Of a DNA stretch of 64,000 nt, positions 34,604 through 43,017 are shown in pieces. The stretch is from Muricauda sp. SCSIO 65647 (GTDB taxonomy: Bacteria; Bacteroidota; Bacteroidia; Flavobacteriales; Flavobacteriaceae): contig NZ_CP091037.1 in assembly GCF_021534965.1 (NCBI RefSeq), positions 2,396,501-2,460,500 on the forward strand, in the 5' to 3' direction. Numbering within the stretch: position 1 is the first letter of the stretch; each line of letters starts with the position of its first letter. Under the pieces are notes generated by a model. The model saw nothing but the letters and a program-made list of their open reading frames with translations. It was not told where the DNA came from and searched no databases. The position numbers were made by a program, and so were the translations under genes.

Positions 34604-37024
34604 ATGAAGAAAAAACTAGTTCTTGTATTGAAAATTTTAGGGATTTTACTGCTCTTGGCAGGGCTTGCCGCATTTTTTGGTTATCGATATGTGAAAGCTA
34701 CCTTCTTCAGTTTTGAAGAGGATTACATTGAGGTGACTGATTTTAAAGAACTCACCGTTGACGGCCATACCTTTATGGACCGAAATGCGAACGGTACATT
34801 GGACGTTTATGAAGATGACCGCCAATCTTTGGAGGCACGGGTGGCCGATGCGCTTTCGCAAATGACCCTAGAAGAAAAAATACATCTGTTAAAGGGTTCT
34901 GGAATTGCCTCGGCCATGGGCCAGGGCGAACCAGGGGGCATTCCGGGAGCTGTAGGAACCATTGTTCCCACTCCTAGATTGGGTATTCCGACGGTTTATC
35001 TTTCCGATGGGCCCGCAGGTCTAAGGATCTTGCCCATTCGTGAAGGGGAAGACCGCACGCATTACTGTACTGCTTTTCCCATAGCTACCTCATTGGCCTC
35101 TACTTGGAATGAAGACTTGGTGTACGAAGTGGGGAACGCCATGGGAAATGAGGCTTTGGAATATGGTATTGACGTAATTCTGGGGCCAGGGGCGAACATT
35201 CATCGTCATCCGCTTTGCGGAAGAAATTTTGAATATTTCTCAGAAGATCCCTTACTGTCTGGCTATATGGGCGCTGCTATTGTAAACGGCATTGAAAGCA
35301 ATGGAATAGGTACTTCGGTAAAGCATTTTGTGGCAAACAATCAAGAAACCGAACGATTCGTGAACGATGTGATTGTTTCTGAACGGGCGATGCGCGAGAT
35401 ATATTTAAAAGGCTTCGAGCATATTGTGAAAAAATCACAGCCTTGGACGATTATGTCATCGTACAACAGAATCAACGGCACCCCTGCTTCTGAAAACCCT
35501 TATGTGTTGACTGATGTTCTTCGAGGTGAATGGGGTTTTCAAGGATTGGTAATGACCGATTGGTTCGGAGGTGAAAATCCTCCTGCACAAATTGCTGCGG
35601 GCAATGACCTGTTGGAACCAGGTACGAAACGGCAATGGAAAGCATTGGCCAAAGCCGCGGAAAACGGAGAATTGTCCGAAGCGGACATAGATCGGGCGGC
35701 AGGCCGCATACTCACCTTGATTTTCAAGACCAAGAAGATGCAGCGCCATGCCCTTGGCAACGATCCAGATCTGGAAGCACATGCCAAAATCACACGAAAC
35801 TCAGCCGCTGAAGGCATGGTCTTGCTAAAAAATGATGGAACATTGCCTTTGACCAATATCAAGAACGTGGCCCTGTTGGGCGTTACTTCTTATGAATTCA
35901 TTGCCGGAGGCACGGGGTCGGGTGATGTGAATGAAGCGTATACGGTTTCATTGGAGGAAGGTTTGGCCAATGCCGGTTTTGAAATCAACAAAGCGGGCAA
36001 AGAAGCTTTTGATGCCCACAAAAGTGCCAATATAGAAGGTTTTAAGAGGCCCGAAGGAATAGAAGCGATTTTCAGCCCCTTTACCCCGCCAGAAATGAGT
36101 TATTCAAAAGAACAGCTCAACAAGATTGCCTCCAGTTCAGATGTGGGAATTTTGACCTTGGGAAGAAATGCCGGGGAAGGGGGAGACCGTGTCGAAAAAG
36201 ACGATTTTCTTTTGACTGATGTCGAGCAAGAAATGATACGCAATATCACCGAAGCCTTTCATGCCGTGGGGAAAAAACTGATCGTTGTAATGAACATTGG
36301 GGGGGTCGTTGAAACTGCTTCATGGAAAGATAAACCTGATGCAATACTACTGGCATGGCAAGGAGGACAAGAAGGAGGCAATTCCGTTGCCGATATTTTA
36401 AGCGGAAAGGTAAACCCCAGTGGTAAGCTTCCCATGACCTTTCCCGTGAACTTGGCCGATCACGCCTCACATACCAATTTTCCGAAGAACCCTGAAATGA
36501 TGAGTATTCGGGGAATGATGATGAATCGTTTTTTTCCGCCCAAGGAAAAACCGGAAGCCGAAAAAGTACGTGATGAAGATTATACCCATTACGATGAGGG
36601 AATCTATGTTGGCTATCGCCATTTTGATAAAGAAGGGGTAAATGTTTCCTATCCTTTTGGGCATGGACTTTCCTATGCCGCATTTGAATATGGTGACATG
36701 GAATTGGATGTAGAAAATGATACCATTGGCATTGCCATGACCTTAAAAAATGTAGGTAAGGTTCCCGGTAAAGAAGTTGTACAGGTGTATGCCGAAAAGC
36801 TAAGTTCAGAAATCGACCGGCCAATACAAGAATTGAGGGCTTTTGCCAAGACAGCTCTATTGCATCCAGAAGTTGTTGATAGCCTTTTTATACAGATTCC
36901 GGTCAAAGACCTGCAGTTCTGGGATGAAAATGCGAACGGCTGGAGATTGGAGAGAGGAACTTACGCCATCAAAGTGGCCGCGTCATCAAGGGATATCAGA
37001 CAAGTAGGTGAAATCGAGTTATAG
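34604..37024 (+). CDS. Glycoside hydrolase family 3 (beta-glucosidase/xylosidase-type)
   Basis: An 806-residue GH3 enzyme held to the membrane or exported by an N-terminal helix (KILGILLLLAGLAAFFGY). The N-domain (about 75-395) has GPGANIHRHPLCGRNFEYFSEDP, KHFVANNQE and the nucleophile Asp319 in VMTDWFGG; the C-domain follows (NVALLGVTSYEF, LTLGRNAGEGGDR); an Fn3-like domain closes it (PGKEVVQVYAEKL). Substrate preference cannot be read from sequence. It is the sole gene of its transcript and probably repressed by the divergent Nudix regulator. Confidence 0.93.
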   Translation: MKKKLVLVLKILGILLLLAGLAAFFGYRYVKATFFSFEEDYIEVTDFKELTVDGHTFMDRNANGTLDVYEDDRQSLEARVADALSQMTLEEKIHLLKGSGIASAMGQGEPGGIPGAVGTIVPTPRLGIPTVYLSDGPAGLRILPIREGEDRTHYCTAFPIATSLASTWNEDLVYEVGNAMGNEALEYGIDVILGPGANIHRHPLCGRNFEYFSEDPLLSGYMGAAIVNGIESNGIGTSVKHFVANNQETERFVNDVIVSERAMREIYLKGFEHIVKKSQPWTIMSSYNRINGTPASENPYVLTDVLRGEWGFQGLVMTDWFGGENPPAQIAAGNDLLEPGTKRQWKALAKAAENGELSEADIDRAAGRILTLIFKTKKMQRHALGNDPDLEAHAKITRNSAAEGMVLLKNDGTLPLTNIKNVALLGVTSYEFIAGGTGSGDVNEAYTVSLEEGLANAGFEINKAGKEAFDAHKSANIEGFKRPEGIEAIFSPFTPPEMSYSKEQLNKIASSSDVGILTLGRNAGEGGDRVEKDDFLLTDVEQEMIRNITEAFHAVGKKLIVVMNIGGVVETASWKDKPDAILLAWQGGQEGGNSVADILSGKVNPSGKLPMTFPVNLADHASHTNFPKNPEMMSIRGMMMNRFFPPKEKPEAEKVRDEDYTHYDEGIYVGYRHFDKEGVNVSYPFGHGLSYAAFEYGDMELDVENDTIGIAMTLKNVGKVPGKEVVQVYAEKLSSEIDRPIQELRAFAKTALLHPEVVDSLFIQIPVKDLQFWDENANGWRLERGTYAIKVAASSRDIRQVGEIEL

Positions 37025-37166
37025 AATAGGGAACTACATTGTGCAGCTGACATGCCCGGTCATTTAATTCAATGCACAGTTCGGTTTATGCGATCTCGCT
37101 TTTATCATTGAAAAAATAGGCTTCAAATACATAATGGCCCCTTTGTGATGGGTCATGTGGTTCCAC

Positions 37167-38174
37167 TTATGCATAAAACCACTGCGGATCGGTATAGTAT
37201 AAAACGCTGTACACTCCCAAAAAGGCCCACATGGCGACCACGATCCAATACAGTAGGGGGTTTTGCTTTTTTTGAACCGGTTCAAATAGGTGGGTATAAC
37301 CCGAACGCAAATCCATATACACCCAAAAGGCAAAAAATAGGGCCCATATCCACGGCCATCCTGTGATAAAGTAAACAAGAATGAGTCCCAAGCCAAGCAT
37401 AGCTTTCCACTTAAAAGACTTTTTTGACCTATCCTTTCTGGTAACCGTACTGTTTTTTTCCAATGGAACCACATGAAAAAATGCTCCAAAAGGGTCGGCC
37501 AGCGCCGTAAAATTTTCATCTTCAAAGATTAATGAGCCACCGTTTTGCAATACCCTTTGCTTAGTGGTCGCTACATTGTCAACGGCGAAGAAAACACCCC
37601 AATATTCATATTTGCCCTTTAGCTCGTTACTGACTTCTTGAATGGCCCCGATTTGTTTTTCTTTGGAATCTAGTATGAAATGGCGATGGTTATTACCAGG
37701 CGAAATGGACCAACTAAAGACACCTTCGTAAAAGGGTTGTACTTTTTTCAGGTCTGAAATGAACAGCTCGTTCCAGACCAAAGCATTTTCGGCATTTTCA
37801 TATCGACTGGCCAGTTGATTTCCTTCATATACCGTAAAGCCCGCACCCAAGGGATCACGAATAAGGGCGATATCCCCAATGGCATTTTCGGTATCGACCA
37901 ATTCGATAATACCACCGAAAGCCCTGGCCTTTGCAACGGTCTCTTGAACATTCTCGACCTGAATATACCCCATCCAAAAAGAGGGCATGTTCATATCCTT
38001 GAACTTTTGTGGGGTTTCATAGAGCCCAGAGATTTCTTTGCCTTGATAGGTCGCTAAATGATATAGGTCGTCTTCAGTGACATACTCCCAATCAAAAACG
38101 TTTGCATAGAATTGCTGGGCAGTTTTTAGCTCATATGTAGAGAGATCGGCGAATACGAAATTATTTTTGGTCAT
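37167..38174 (-). CDS. VOC double-domain protein fused to a membrane domain
   Basis: A 335-residue protein: two glyoxalase/VOC modules (about residues 5-115 and 125-235; FVFADLSTYELKTAQQFYANVFDWEY and ELFISDLKKVQPFYEGVFSWS), then a basic linker and a C-terminal part with three hydrophobic segments (about 255-330; MLGLGLILVYFITGWPWIWALFFAFWVYMDL and VAMWAFLGVYSVLYY, given here as separate helices). VOC pairs usually bind a metal, but the reaction is unknown. The membrane extension is unusual for this family. Confidence 0.8.
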   Translation of the reverse strand: MTKNNFVFADLSTYELKTAQQFYANVFDWEYVTEDDLYHLATYQGKEISGLYETPQKFKDMNMPSFWMGYIQVENVQETVAKARAFGGIIELVDTENAIGDIALIRDPLGAGFTVYEGNQLASRYENAENALVWNELFISDLKKVQPFYEGVFSWSISPGNNHRHFILDSKEKQIGAIQEVSNELKGKYEYWGVFFAVDNVATTKQRVLQNGGSLIFEDENFTALADPFGAFFHVVPLEKNSTVTRKDRSKKSFKWKAMLGLGLILVYFITGWPWIWALFFAFWVYMDLRSGYTHLFEPVQKKQNPLLYWIVVAMWAFLGVYSVLYYTDPQWFYA

Positions 38175-38294
38175 AAAAAGAGCTTAAAATCGAATTTTAT
38201 CAATCTAAGTTACAGTTTACCATAATCACTGAAATAAGAAACACCGTATTTTTTGGCCATTCAGGTATTGTTTTTGGTTAATTTTAGCATAGCT

Positions 38295-39152
38295 ATGGTA
38301 CGCGACATCATCAACATCAACGATTTTATCATTTTGGTAGAGGAGGCCAACTCAGACAAGGTCATCATCGACTCTTGTAAATTTGACGAGCCTTTGATCG
38401 CCGTTGCCTTTTATGGTTCGGGCAATGTACACTTGAGCATGAACTATGGTGACCAAAAAGCGCAATACGACAATACCAAGGGTTTGGCCATTTCATTCTA
38501 TGCCGATACCACTGTTGATTGCGTGCATACGGTTTCGCCAAAAAAGCCACTGCAATGCATCTTGATTGCCACAGCACCAAAAAACCTACAGAACCTTCCC
38601 AATGGTGAGGGTGAACTCTTTACCGATCTGTTGGAACATTTGGTCAATCCTTCAGATTCGTATGTTGAGGGGCCCCGTTTTTTCATGACGCCCGAAATGG
38701 AACAGATTGTCAACAATATTTTTGGCAATCAATATGAGGGCAAGGCCAAGATGATGTTTTTCCGCAGTCAGATAACAGCTCTGTTATCACATTTTTTCTG
38801 GCAATTGTCCACCTTAGAGACCCAAGCCATCAAAGCCACCGAGCGTGAAAAGCTTTTTCAGGCAAAGGAAATACTATCGCAAAATCTCGATACGCCCCCC
38901 TCACTGGCCGAACTTTCACGACAGATAGGGTTGAATACCTTTAGGCTCAAAAAAGACTTCAAAGAACTATTTGGCGTACCTGTCTTCAAATACCTGCAAA
39001 ACGAACGTATGGTCAAGGCCCATGATCTCATTAGAAGCAATCAAGCGACCGTACAAGAGGCAGCGTGGCATGTGGGCTACGATAGCTTGAGTTCTTTTTC
39101 CAACGCTTTCACCAAAAAATTCGGGTTTCGTCCCAGTGAAATACGAAAATAG
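38295..39152 (+). CDS. AraC family transcriptional regulator
   Basis: A 285-residue regulator starting at ATG 38295 (MVRDIININDFIILVEE). The N-terminal part is a cupin-like sensor; the C-terminal double helix-turn-helix is clear (TPPSLAELSRQIGLNTFRLKKDFKELFG and QEAAWHVGYDSLSSFSNAFTKKFGFRPSEIRK, read as two motifs). It is convergent with the cyclase gene, 4 nt apart, and may control the operon at 40327. Confidence 0.92.
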   Translation: MVRDIININDFIILVEEANSDKVIIDSCKFDEPLIAVAFYGSGNVHLSMNYGDQKAQYDNTKGLAISFYADTTVDCVHTVSPKKPLQCILIATAPKNLQNLPNGEGELFTDLLEHLVNPSDSYVEGPRFFMTPEMEQIVNNIFGNQYEGKAKMMFFRSQITALLSHFFWQLSTLETQAIKATEREKLFQAKEILSQNLDTPPSLAELSRQIGLNTFRLKKDFKELFGVPVFKYLQNERMVKAHDLIRSNQATVQEAAWHVGYDSLSSFSNAFTKKFGFRPSEIRK

Positions 39153-39156
39153 GGCA

Positions 39157-40230
39157 TCATGAATTTGATGAAACAGAGCATATGGGCACGTCTTCTTTTT
39201 TACCCTTTAGCGGTACGCTTCCTATGGGCTTAAAGATAAAAGCTTTGGTATTCAATTGATTTTTAAGGTATTCTGACATAAGCAATTCCTCATTAAAAAA
39301 GTTGCATTGCCCCTGTATCCTGGCCGCCGTATTAATGGTATCGCCATGATAGGCGATTTCCTTTTTGTACTTGCCCACCTCGGTCACGGTGACCACACCG
39401 GCATGGATACCGGCTTTAAAAAAAGGCTCACACTCATATTTGGTACGATAATAGGCGCCATTCTTTTTCAGCAGTTCTTTGAAACCATAAAACGTTCTAA
39501 GACAATTTTGATTTTGAAGCCCTTCTTGCAATGGCCAGGTCAAAACCGCTTCATCACCCACATATTGATAGATTTCGGCACCACTTTCCACAGCAATGCC
39601 CAAATCGTTAAAACAGTCCTGTATAAGCTGACTGTATTGTATATGGCCCAGCCGCTCGGCTAAATTGGTGGAGGATTGCAGATCCAAAAACATAAAAATT
39701 CGAGCTTCTTCCCTTGGGGTATAAAATTTCCCGCGGAGCAATTTCATTAAATTTCCTTCGCCAAGCATCAGGTTGACCTGCCGCAAAACGGACAGAAAGA
39801 AGTCCACGAAAATCACATAAAAATAAATAGCGGCACTCCCATCATCACGGGCAAAGTCCCATATGCCCATATCTGTTCCGATATACAGTTGATAGACCCC
39901 ATATGCCGCGACGATCAATACCATGATAAAAAGGGAGGCGTAGATAAAGCGGATGAACAATAGCCGTTGAATGGGCAGGTATTTGTATATGCGTTCTTCA
40001 ATGATGATCTGCGCAAGACCGGAAACCAACCCCATAATGGGCCCCAAGGTGAGGGCAACTTTAATGCTGAAACCAAAACTGAACTGAAGCTGGCCCTGTT
40101 CTTCGGTACCTACACCCCGCACTATGGCCAAGAAGAGAAAAGATAAGGTCCAGCCAATAATGAAAAAGCGAAGTATTCGCCACCTGCGTTTGCTAAAGGG
40201 GTTTTTCAATACCATGAATTTTTTGGCCAT
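39157..40230 (-). CDS. Class III adenylate/guanylate cyclase with membrane domain
   Basis: Makes a cyclic nucleotide from NTP. About 357 residues from ATG 40230 (MAKKFMVLKNPFSKRRWRIL); an ATG at 40296 would add 22 residues. Four hydrophobic segments fill residues 20-165; the cyclase domain lies at about 190-345 with metal-binding aspartates in FMFLDLQSS and YVGDEAVLTW and the transition-state Asn/Arg pair in GDTINTAARIQGQCN, so it looks active. Its C-terminal block matches the broken copy at 3239-3620. Together with the Crp-type regulator at 31534 it could be part of a cyclic-nucleotide circuit, but nothing links them directly. Confidence 0.88.
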   Translation of the reverse strand: MAKKFMVLKNPFSKRRWRILRFFIIGWTLSFLFLAIVRGVGTEEQGQLQFSFGFSIKVALTLGPIMGLVSGLAQIIIEERIYKYLPIQRLLFIRFIYASLFIMVLIVAAYGVYQLYIGTDMGIWDFARDDGSAAIYFYVIFVDFFLSVLRQVNLMLGEGNLMKLLRGKFYTPREEARIFMFLDLQSSTNLAERLGHIQYSQLIQDCFNDLGIAVESGAEIYQYVGDEAVLTWPLQEGLQNQNCLRTFYGFKELLKKNGAYYRTKYECEPFFKAGIHAGVVTVTEVGKYKKEIAYHGDTINTAARIQGQCNFFNEELLMSEYLKNQLNTKAFIFKPIGSVPLKGKKEDVPICSVSSNS

Positions 40231-40243
40231 AGACCCAAAGTTA

Positions 40244-40281
40244 TCCTTTTCGAACAAATCATTCTCCTTTTCGAACAAATC
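40244..40281 (-). repeat. 21-bp tandem duplication at cyclase gene start
   Basis: TCCTTTTCGAACAAATC occurs at 40244 and 40265. In the extended reading frame the unit encodes DLFEKEN-DLFEKDN, a heptapeptide repeat just before the Met at 40230. If translation begins at 40230 the repeat lies in the leader instead. Confidence 0.6.
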
Positions 40282-40326
40282 TACCGGTAGGGGCAAGGCT
40301 AAGTTTGCCTTGTAATTAAAAATCGA

Positions 40327-40728
40327 ATGACAATGAAAATAGTAAGAGCAATTTGGGTAGGAGTCTTGATTTGGTTTTTGGGCGTCCTTTCATTTTCAAT
40401 CTCCTTCTACATACCCGTGATGGAGAATACGGAACAGCAGGCCAATTTGATACTGTTCATAGCGATTGTTCCAATTGTTTGGTTGGGGTCGTCATTGTAC
40501 TATGGTAAAGGGATCGATACCCATGGACTCAAAACCGGAATCACTTTTTTCTTCATAGCGGCCGCATTGGATGCCCTAATCACCGTACCCATGCTGGTCA
40601 TACCCTACGGGGGCAGTCATTACGAATTCTTTACCGATATCGGTTTCTGGCTGATCGGGCTTGAGTTTGTAAGCACGACGGTCTTGTACTGGTATTTCAA
40701 AATTAAAAGAACACGAGAGTTTATTTAA
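40327..40728 (+). CDS. DUF5367 membrane protein
   Basis: A 133-residue protein with four predicted helices (IWVGVLIWFLGVLSFSISFY, NLILFIAIVPIVWLGSSLYY, LKTGITFFFIAAALDALITV and IGFWLIGLEFVSTTVLYWYF). The spacing and YGKGIDTHGLKTG loop fit DUF5367, for which no function is known. First of three genes with small gaps (19 and 25 bp to the usable starts). ATG 40327 or 40333. Confidence 0.78.
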   Translation: MTMKIVRAIWVGVLIWFLGVLSFSISFYIPVMENTEQQANLILFIAIVPIVWLGSSLYYGKGIDTHGLKTGITFFFIAAALDALITVPMLVIPYGGSHYEFFTDIGFWLIGLEFVSTTVLYWYFKIKRTREFI

Positions 40729-40747
40729 TCAATCAAAATCATGAATC

Positions 40748-41239
40748 ATGGAAATTTCAACAAGCAATCTGACCCTTTTCACGGCAACACTATTAATCGG
40801 ACTTACGGCCGGACTGTGTTTCACATGGGGAAACGCCGTAACCCCTGGTATTGGACAATTGGACGATCTAGGGTACCTACAGGCCTTTCAAAAAATGAAT
40901 AGGAGTATTGAGAACCCTTTGTTCTTTGCGGTGTTCTTCGGGTCTTTTTTGGTGGGAATCGTGGCTATGGTAACCAACAAAGGGGTGTCGCCAGAGCATT
41001 TCAGATTGGTCACTGTCGCAATCGGAATCTATTTTTTGGGCGTGGTCTTGGTCACCGTCTTTGGCAACGTTCCGCTAAACCAACTATTGGATAAGACCGA
41101 TTTCGCCAATAGTTCCTTGGAAGAATTGCAGGCCTTACGGGAACGGTTTGAGCGACCTTGGAACCGCTTTCACATCATCAGAATCATCACGGCAACGGTA
41201 TCATTTGCCTTGCTCATCATCGCAGGAATAAATAAGTAA
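40748..41239 (+). CDS. DUF1772 (anthrone oxygenase-like) membrane protein
   Basis: A 163-residue four-helix protein of the DUF1772 family: AGLCFTWGNAVTPGIGQLDD, FQKMNRSIENPLFF, NVPLNQLLDK and a C-terminal RPWNRFHIIRIITATVSF block. Fungal relatives oxidise anthrones, but bacterial members have no proven reaction. Middle gene of the DUF5367-DUF1772-NmrA operon. Confidence 0.85.
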   Translation: MEISTSNLTLFTATLLIGLTAGLCFTWGNAVTPGIGQLDDLGYLQAFQKMNRSIENPLFFAVFFGSFLVGIVAMVTNKGVSPEHFRLVTVAIGIYFLGVVLVTVFGNVPLNQLLDKTDFANSSLEELQALRERFERPWNRFHIIRIITATVSFALLIIAGINK

Positions 41240-41264
41240 GTATAAACATCAAAAATTGAATAGC

Positions 41265-42101
41265 ATGAAAAACAATGTTTTAGTATTGGGAGGAACAGGA
41301 AAAACAGGAAGACGCATCGTAGAGCGTTTGAACAATTTGGGGCACAACGTTCGCATTGGCTCCAGAGGGGCAAGCCCATCATTTGATTGGCACAATCCGG
41401 CTGGCTGGCCTGCCGTTTTGGAAGGGATGGAAAAAGTCTACATTACCTACCAGCCCGACTTGGCCGTGCCCGGTGCCAAAGAAGCCATTACAGCTTTGAC
41501 CAAAGTGGCCCAAGAAAAAGGGGTACGGAAACTGGTCTTGCTCTCGGGCAAGGGCGAAGTAGAGGCCCAGCACTGTGAGCAAATTGTGTTGAATTCAGGC
41601 ATAGACACCACTATCATTCGAGCGAGCTGGTTTAACCAGAATTTTAGTGAAAGCTTTTTCTTAGAGCCCATTCAACAGGGGGTGGTGGCCTTGCCCCAAG
41701 CCCACCTAGGAGCTCCTTATGTAGATGCCAATGATTTGGCCGATGCCGCGATAGAAGTGTTACTGAATGAAGGTCATAACGGCCAGATTTATGAACTTAC
41801 GGGTCCCCGGCTATTGAACTTTAAGGAAATAACCGAGATCATTGCCGAGGCTACAGGGCGAGACCTGCAATTCATTCCGATTACGTTGGCTGAATATGTG
41901 GAAGCTATGAAAGAGATGGAATTGCCCGAAGATGTCATTTGGTTGATTGAATATCTGTTCACCCATGTTTTAGATAACCCAGACAACCAACTAGTGACCA
42001 ACGACATTGAGAAATTGTTGGGAAGAAGACCGGTTGACTTCTCCGAGTACGTTGCGGAAACGGTCAAAACAGGTATTTGGAACAAGGTCGTCGAGGTATA
42101 A
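41265..42101 (+). CDS. NAD(P)-binding NmrA-like reductase
   Basis: A 278-residue Rossmann protein; ATG 41265 (MKNNVLVLGGTGKTGRRIVE) gives the GxxGxxG motif right at the start. Other blocks: LVLLSGKGEVEAQHCEQIV, IIRASWFNQNFSE, GQIYELTGPRLLNFKEI. It lacks a Tyr-Lys pair, as in atypical short-chain NmrA/QOR2-like proteins that reduce quinones or act as redox sensors. Last gene of its operon; terminator at 42136. Confidence 0.87.
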   Translation: MKNNVLVLGGTGKTGRRIVERLNNLGHNVRIGSRGASPSFDWHNPAGWPAVLEGMEKVYITYQPDLAVPGAKEAITALTKVAQEKGVRKLVLLSGKGEVEAQHCEQIVLNSGIDTTIIRASWFNQNFSESFFLEPIQQGVVALPQAHLGAPYVDANDLADAAIEVLLNEGHNGQIYELTGPRLLNFKEITEIIAEATGRDLQFIPITLAEYVEAMKEMELPEDVIWLIEYLFTHVLDNPDNQLVTNDIEKLLGRRPVDFSEYVAETVKTGIWNKVVEV

Positions 42102-42135
42102 TGAATACTGGCACTTATCTCGGTTTGAAAAAAAA

Positions 42136-42160
42136 GGGCATCGATTTCGATGCCCTTTTT
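42136..42160 (+). terminator. Terminator of the DUF5367-DUF1772-NmrA operon
   Basis: GGGCATCG-ATTT-CGATGCCC followed by five T and preceded by A7, so it can act in both directions. The same stem-loop recurs at 42773. Confidence 0.85.
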
Positions 42161-42257
42161 GCTCTTTAAAATCATATGGTCTCCCTTTAAAGATAAGATT
42201 GACAAATAGATAACCTATTTGGTGCTTATGTAGCATGCGCATTGATTGGTCTGTCGC

Positions 42258-42395
42258 CATTTCGACATGAGGAGTGGAACGACGATGTTCCATTAGTCAT
42301 TTCGACATGAGGAACGCAGTGACGATTGAGAAATCTAGAATGTGCTAACTGAGATTTCTCACGCTCATTCCATTCGGTTCGAAATGACTGTTGGG
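42258..42395. repeat. 138-bp repeat with long imperfect palindrome, copy 1
   Basis: Contains a 93-bp palindromic core (42296-42388) running from GTCATTTCGACATGAGGAAC to CGGTTCGAAATGAC with the inner arms GAGAAATCT and AGATTTCTC. It could fold into a long hairpin. The whole 138 bp recur at 42530-42668 with almost no change. Confidence 0.8.
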
Positions 42396-42529
42396 TTCTT
42401 TTTGGTCATTCCGACAGTGCCTAGTGACGGGAATCCCGTTTTGTGTTATTAAGATTTCTCACACTCATTTTATTCGACTTCGACAAGCTCAGCCTGAAAG
42501 GTTCGAAATGACATCAATATTTCCTTTGT

Positions 42530-42668
42530 CATTTCGACATGAGGAGTGGAACGACGATGTTCCATTAGTCATTTCGACATGAGGAACGCAGTGACGATTG
42601 AGAAATCTAGAATGTGCTAACTGAGATTTCTCACGCTTATTCCATTCGGTTCGAAATGACTGTTGGGG
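42530..42668. repeat. 138-bp repeat with long imperfect palindrome, copy 2
   Basis: Direct copy of 42258-42395, offset by 272 bp; the 93-bp core (42568-42660) differs from copy 1 at one position. Between the copies (42396-42529) lies a degenerate relative with AAGATTTCTCACACTC and the widespread CTTCGACAAGCTCAGCCTGA element; another partial copy follows at 42675-42710. No gene lies in 42161-42826. Confidence 0.8.
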
Positions 42669-42772
42669 CGCTATCGTCATTTCGAAGAAGCGAAGCGACT
42701 GAGAAATCTAAAAACCTACTTCTAAAGCATATTATTCAACCACTCTTTATACGTTGTCACCCATGAAAAAAA

Positions 42773-42797
42773 GGGCATCGATTTCGATGCCCTTTTT
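42773..42797 (-). terminator. Terminator of the methyltransferase transcript
   Basis: GGGCATCG-ATTT-CGATGCCC flanked by A- and T-runs, identical in stem and loop to the terminator at 42136. It lies 30 nt after the stop of the 46-residue gene at 42827. Confidence 0.8.
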
Positions 42798-42826
42798 CAA
42801 TACGGGTTGGTGGTTGATGAGGTCTT

Positions 42827-42967
42827 TTATTTCTGATACAAATAGTCTAGGTCTTTGCTTGAAAAATCGATCGACCTCAAGGTATTGTTAGGTCTCTTTT
42901 GGCTGCCAGAACTGATGGCATACCACCCAAAGAATAGGGGCATCTTATAGTTTGTTCTTGTTTTCAT
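42827..42967 (-). CDS. Small hypothetical protein (46 aa)
   Basis: A short frame from ATG 42967 beginning MKTRTNYKMPLFFGWYAIS and ending KDLDYLYQK. It lies between the methyltransferase stop (50 bp upstream) and a strong terminator, and is preceded by tandem AACAGTTAAAC-like repeats. Length, position and aromatic content suggest a real small gene, but no family is recognised. A longer in-frame reading to 43234 overlaps the methyltransferase and is not credible. Confidence 0.45.
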   Translation of the reverse strand: MKTRTNYKMPLFFGWYAISSGSQKRPNNTLRSIDFSSKDLDYLYQK

Positions 42968-43017
42968 GGTTGAATTGTTTAACTGTTTAACTGTTTTTTG
43001 ATGATGTTTTCTTGTGA

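Noticed and set aside
42258-42668. CRISPR-like array
   Set aside because: The repeats are long imperfect palindromes with only two close copies and no uniform spacers or cas genes; they fit dispersed REP-like elements.
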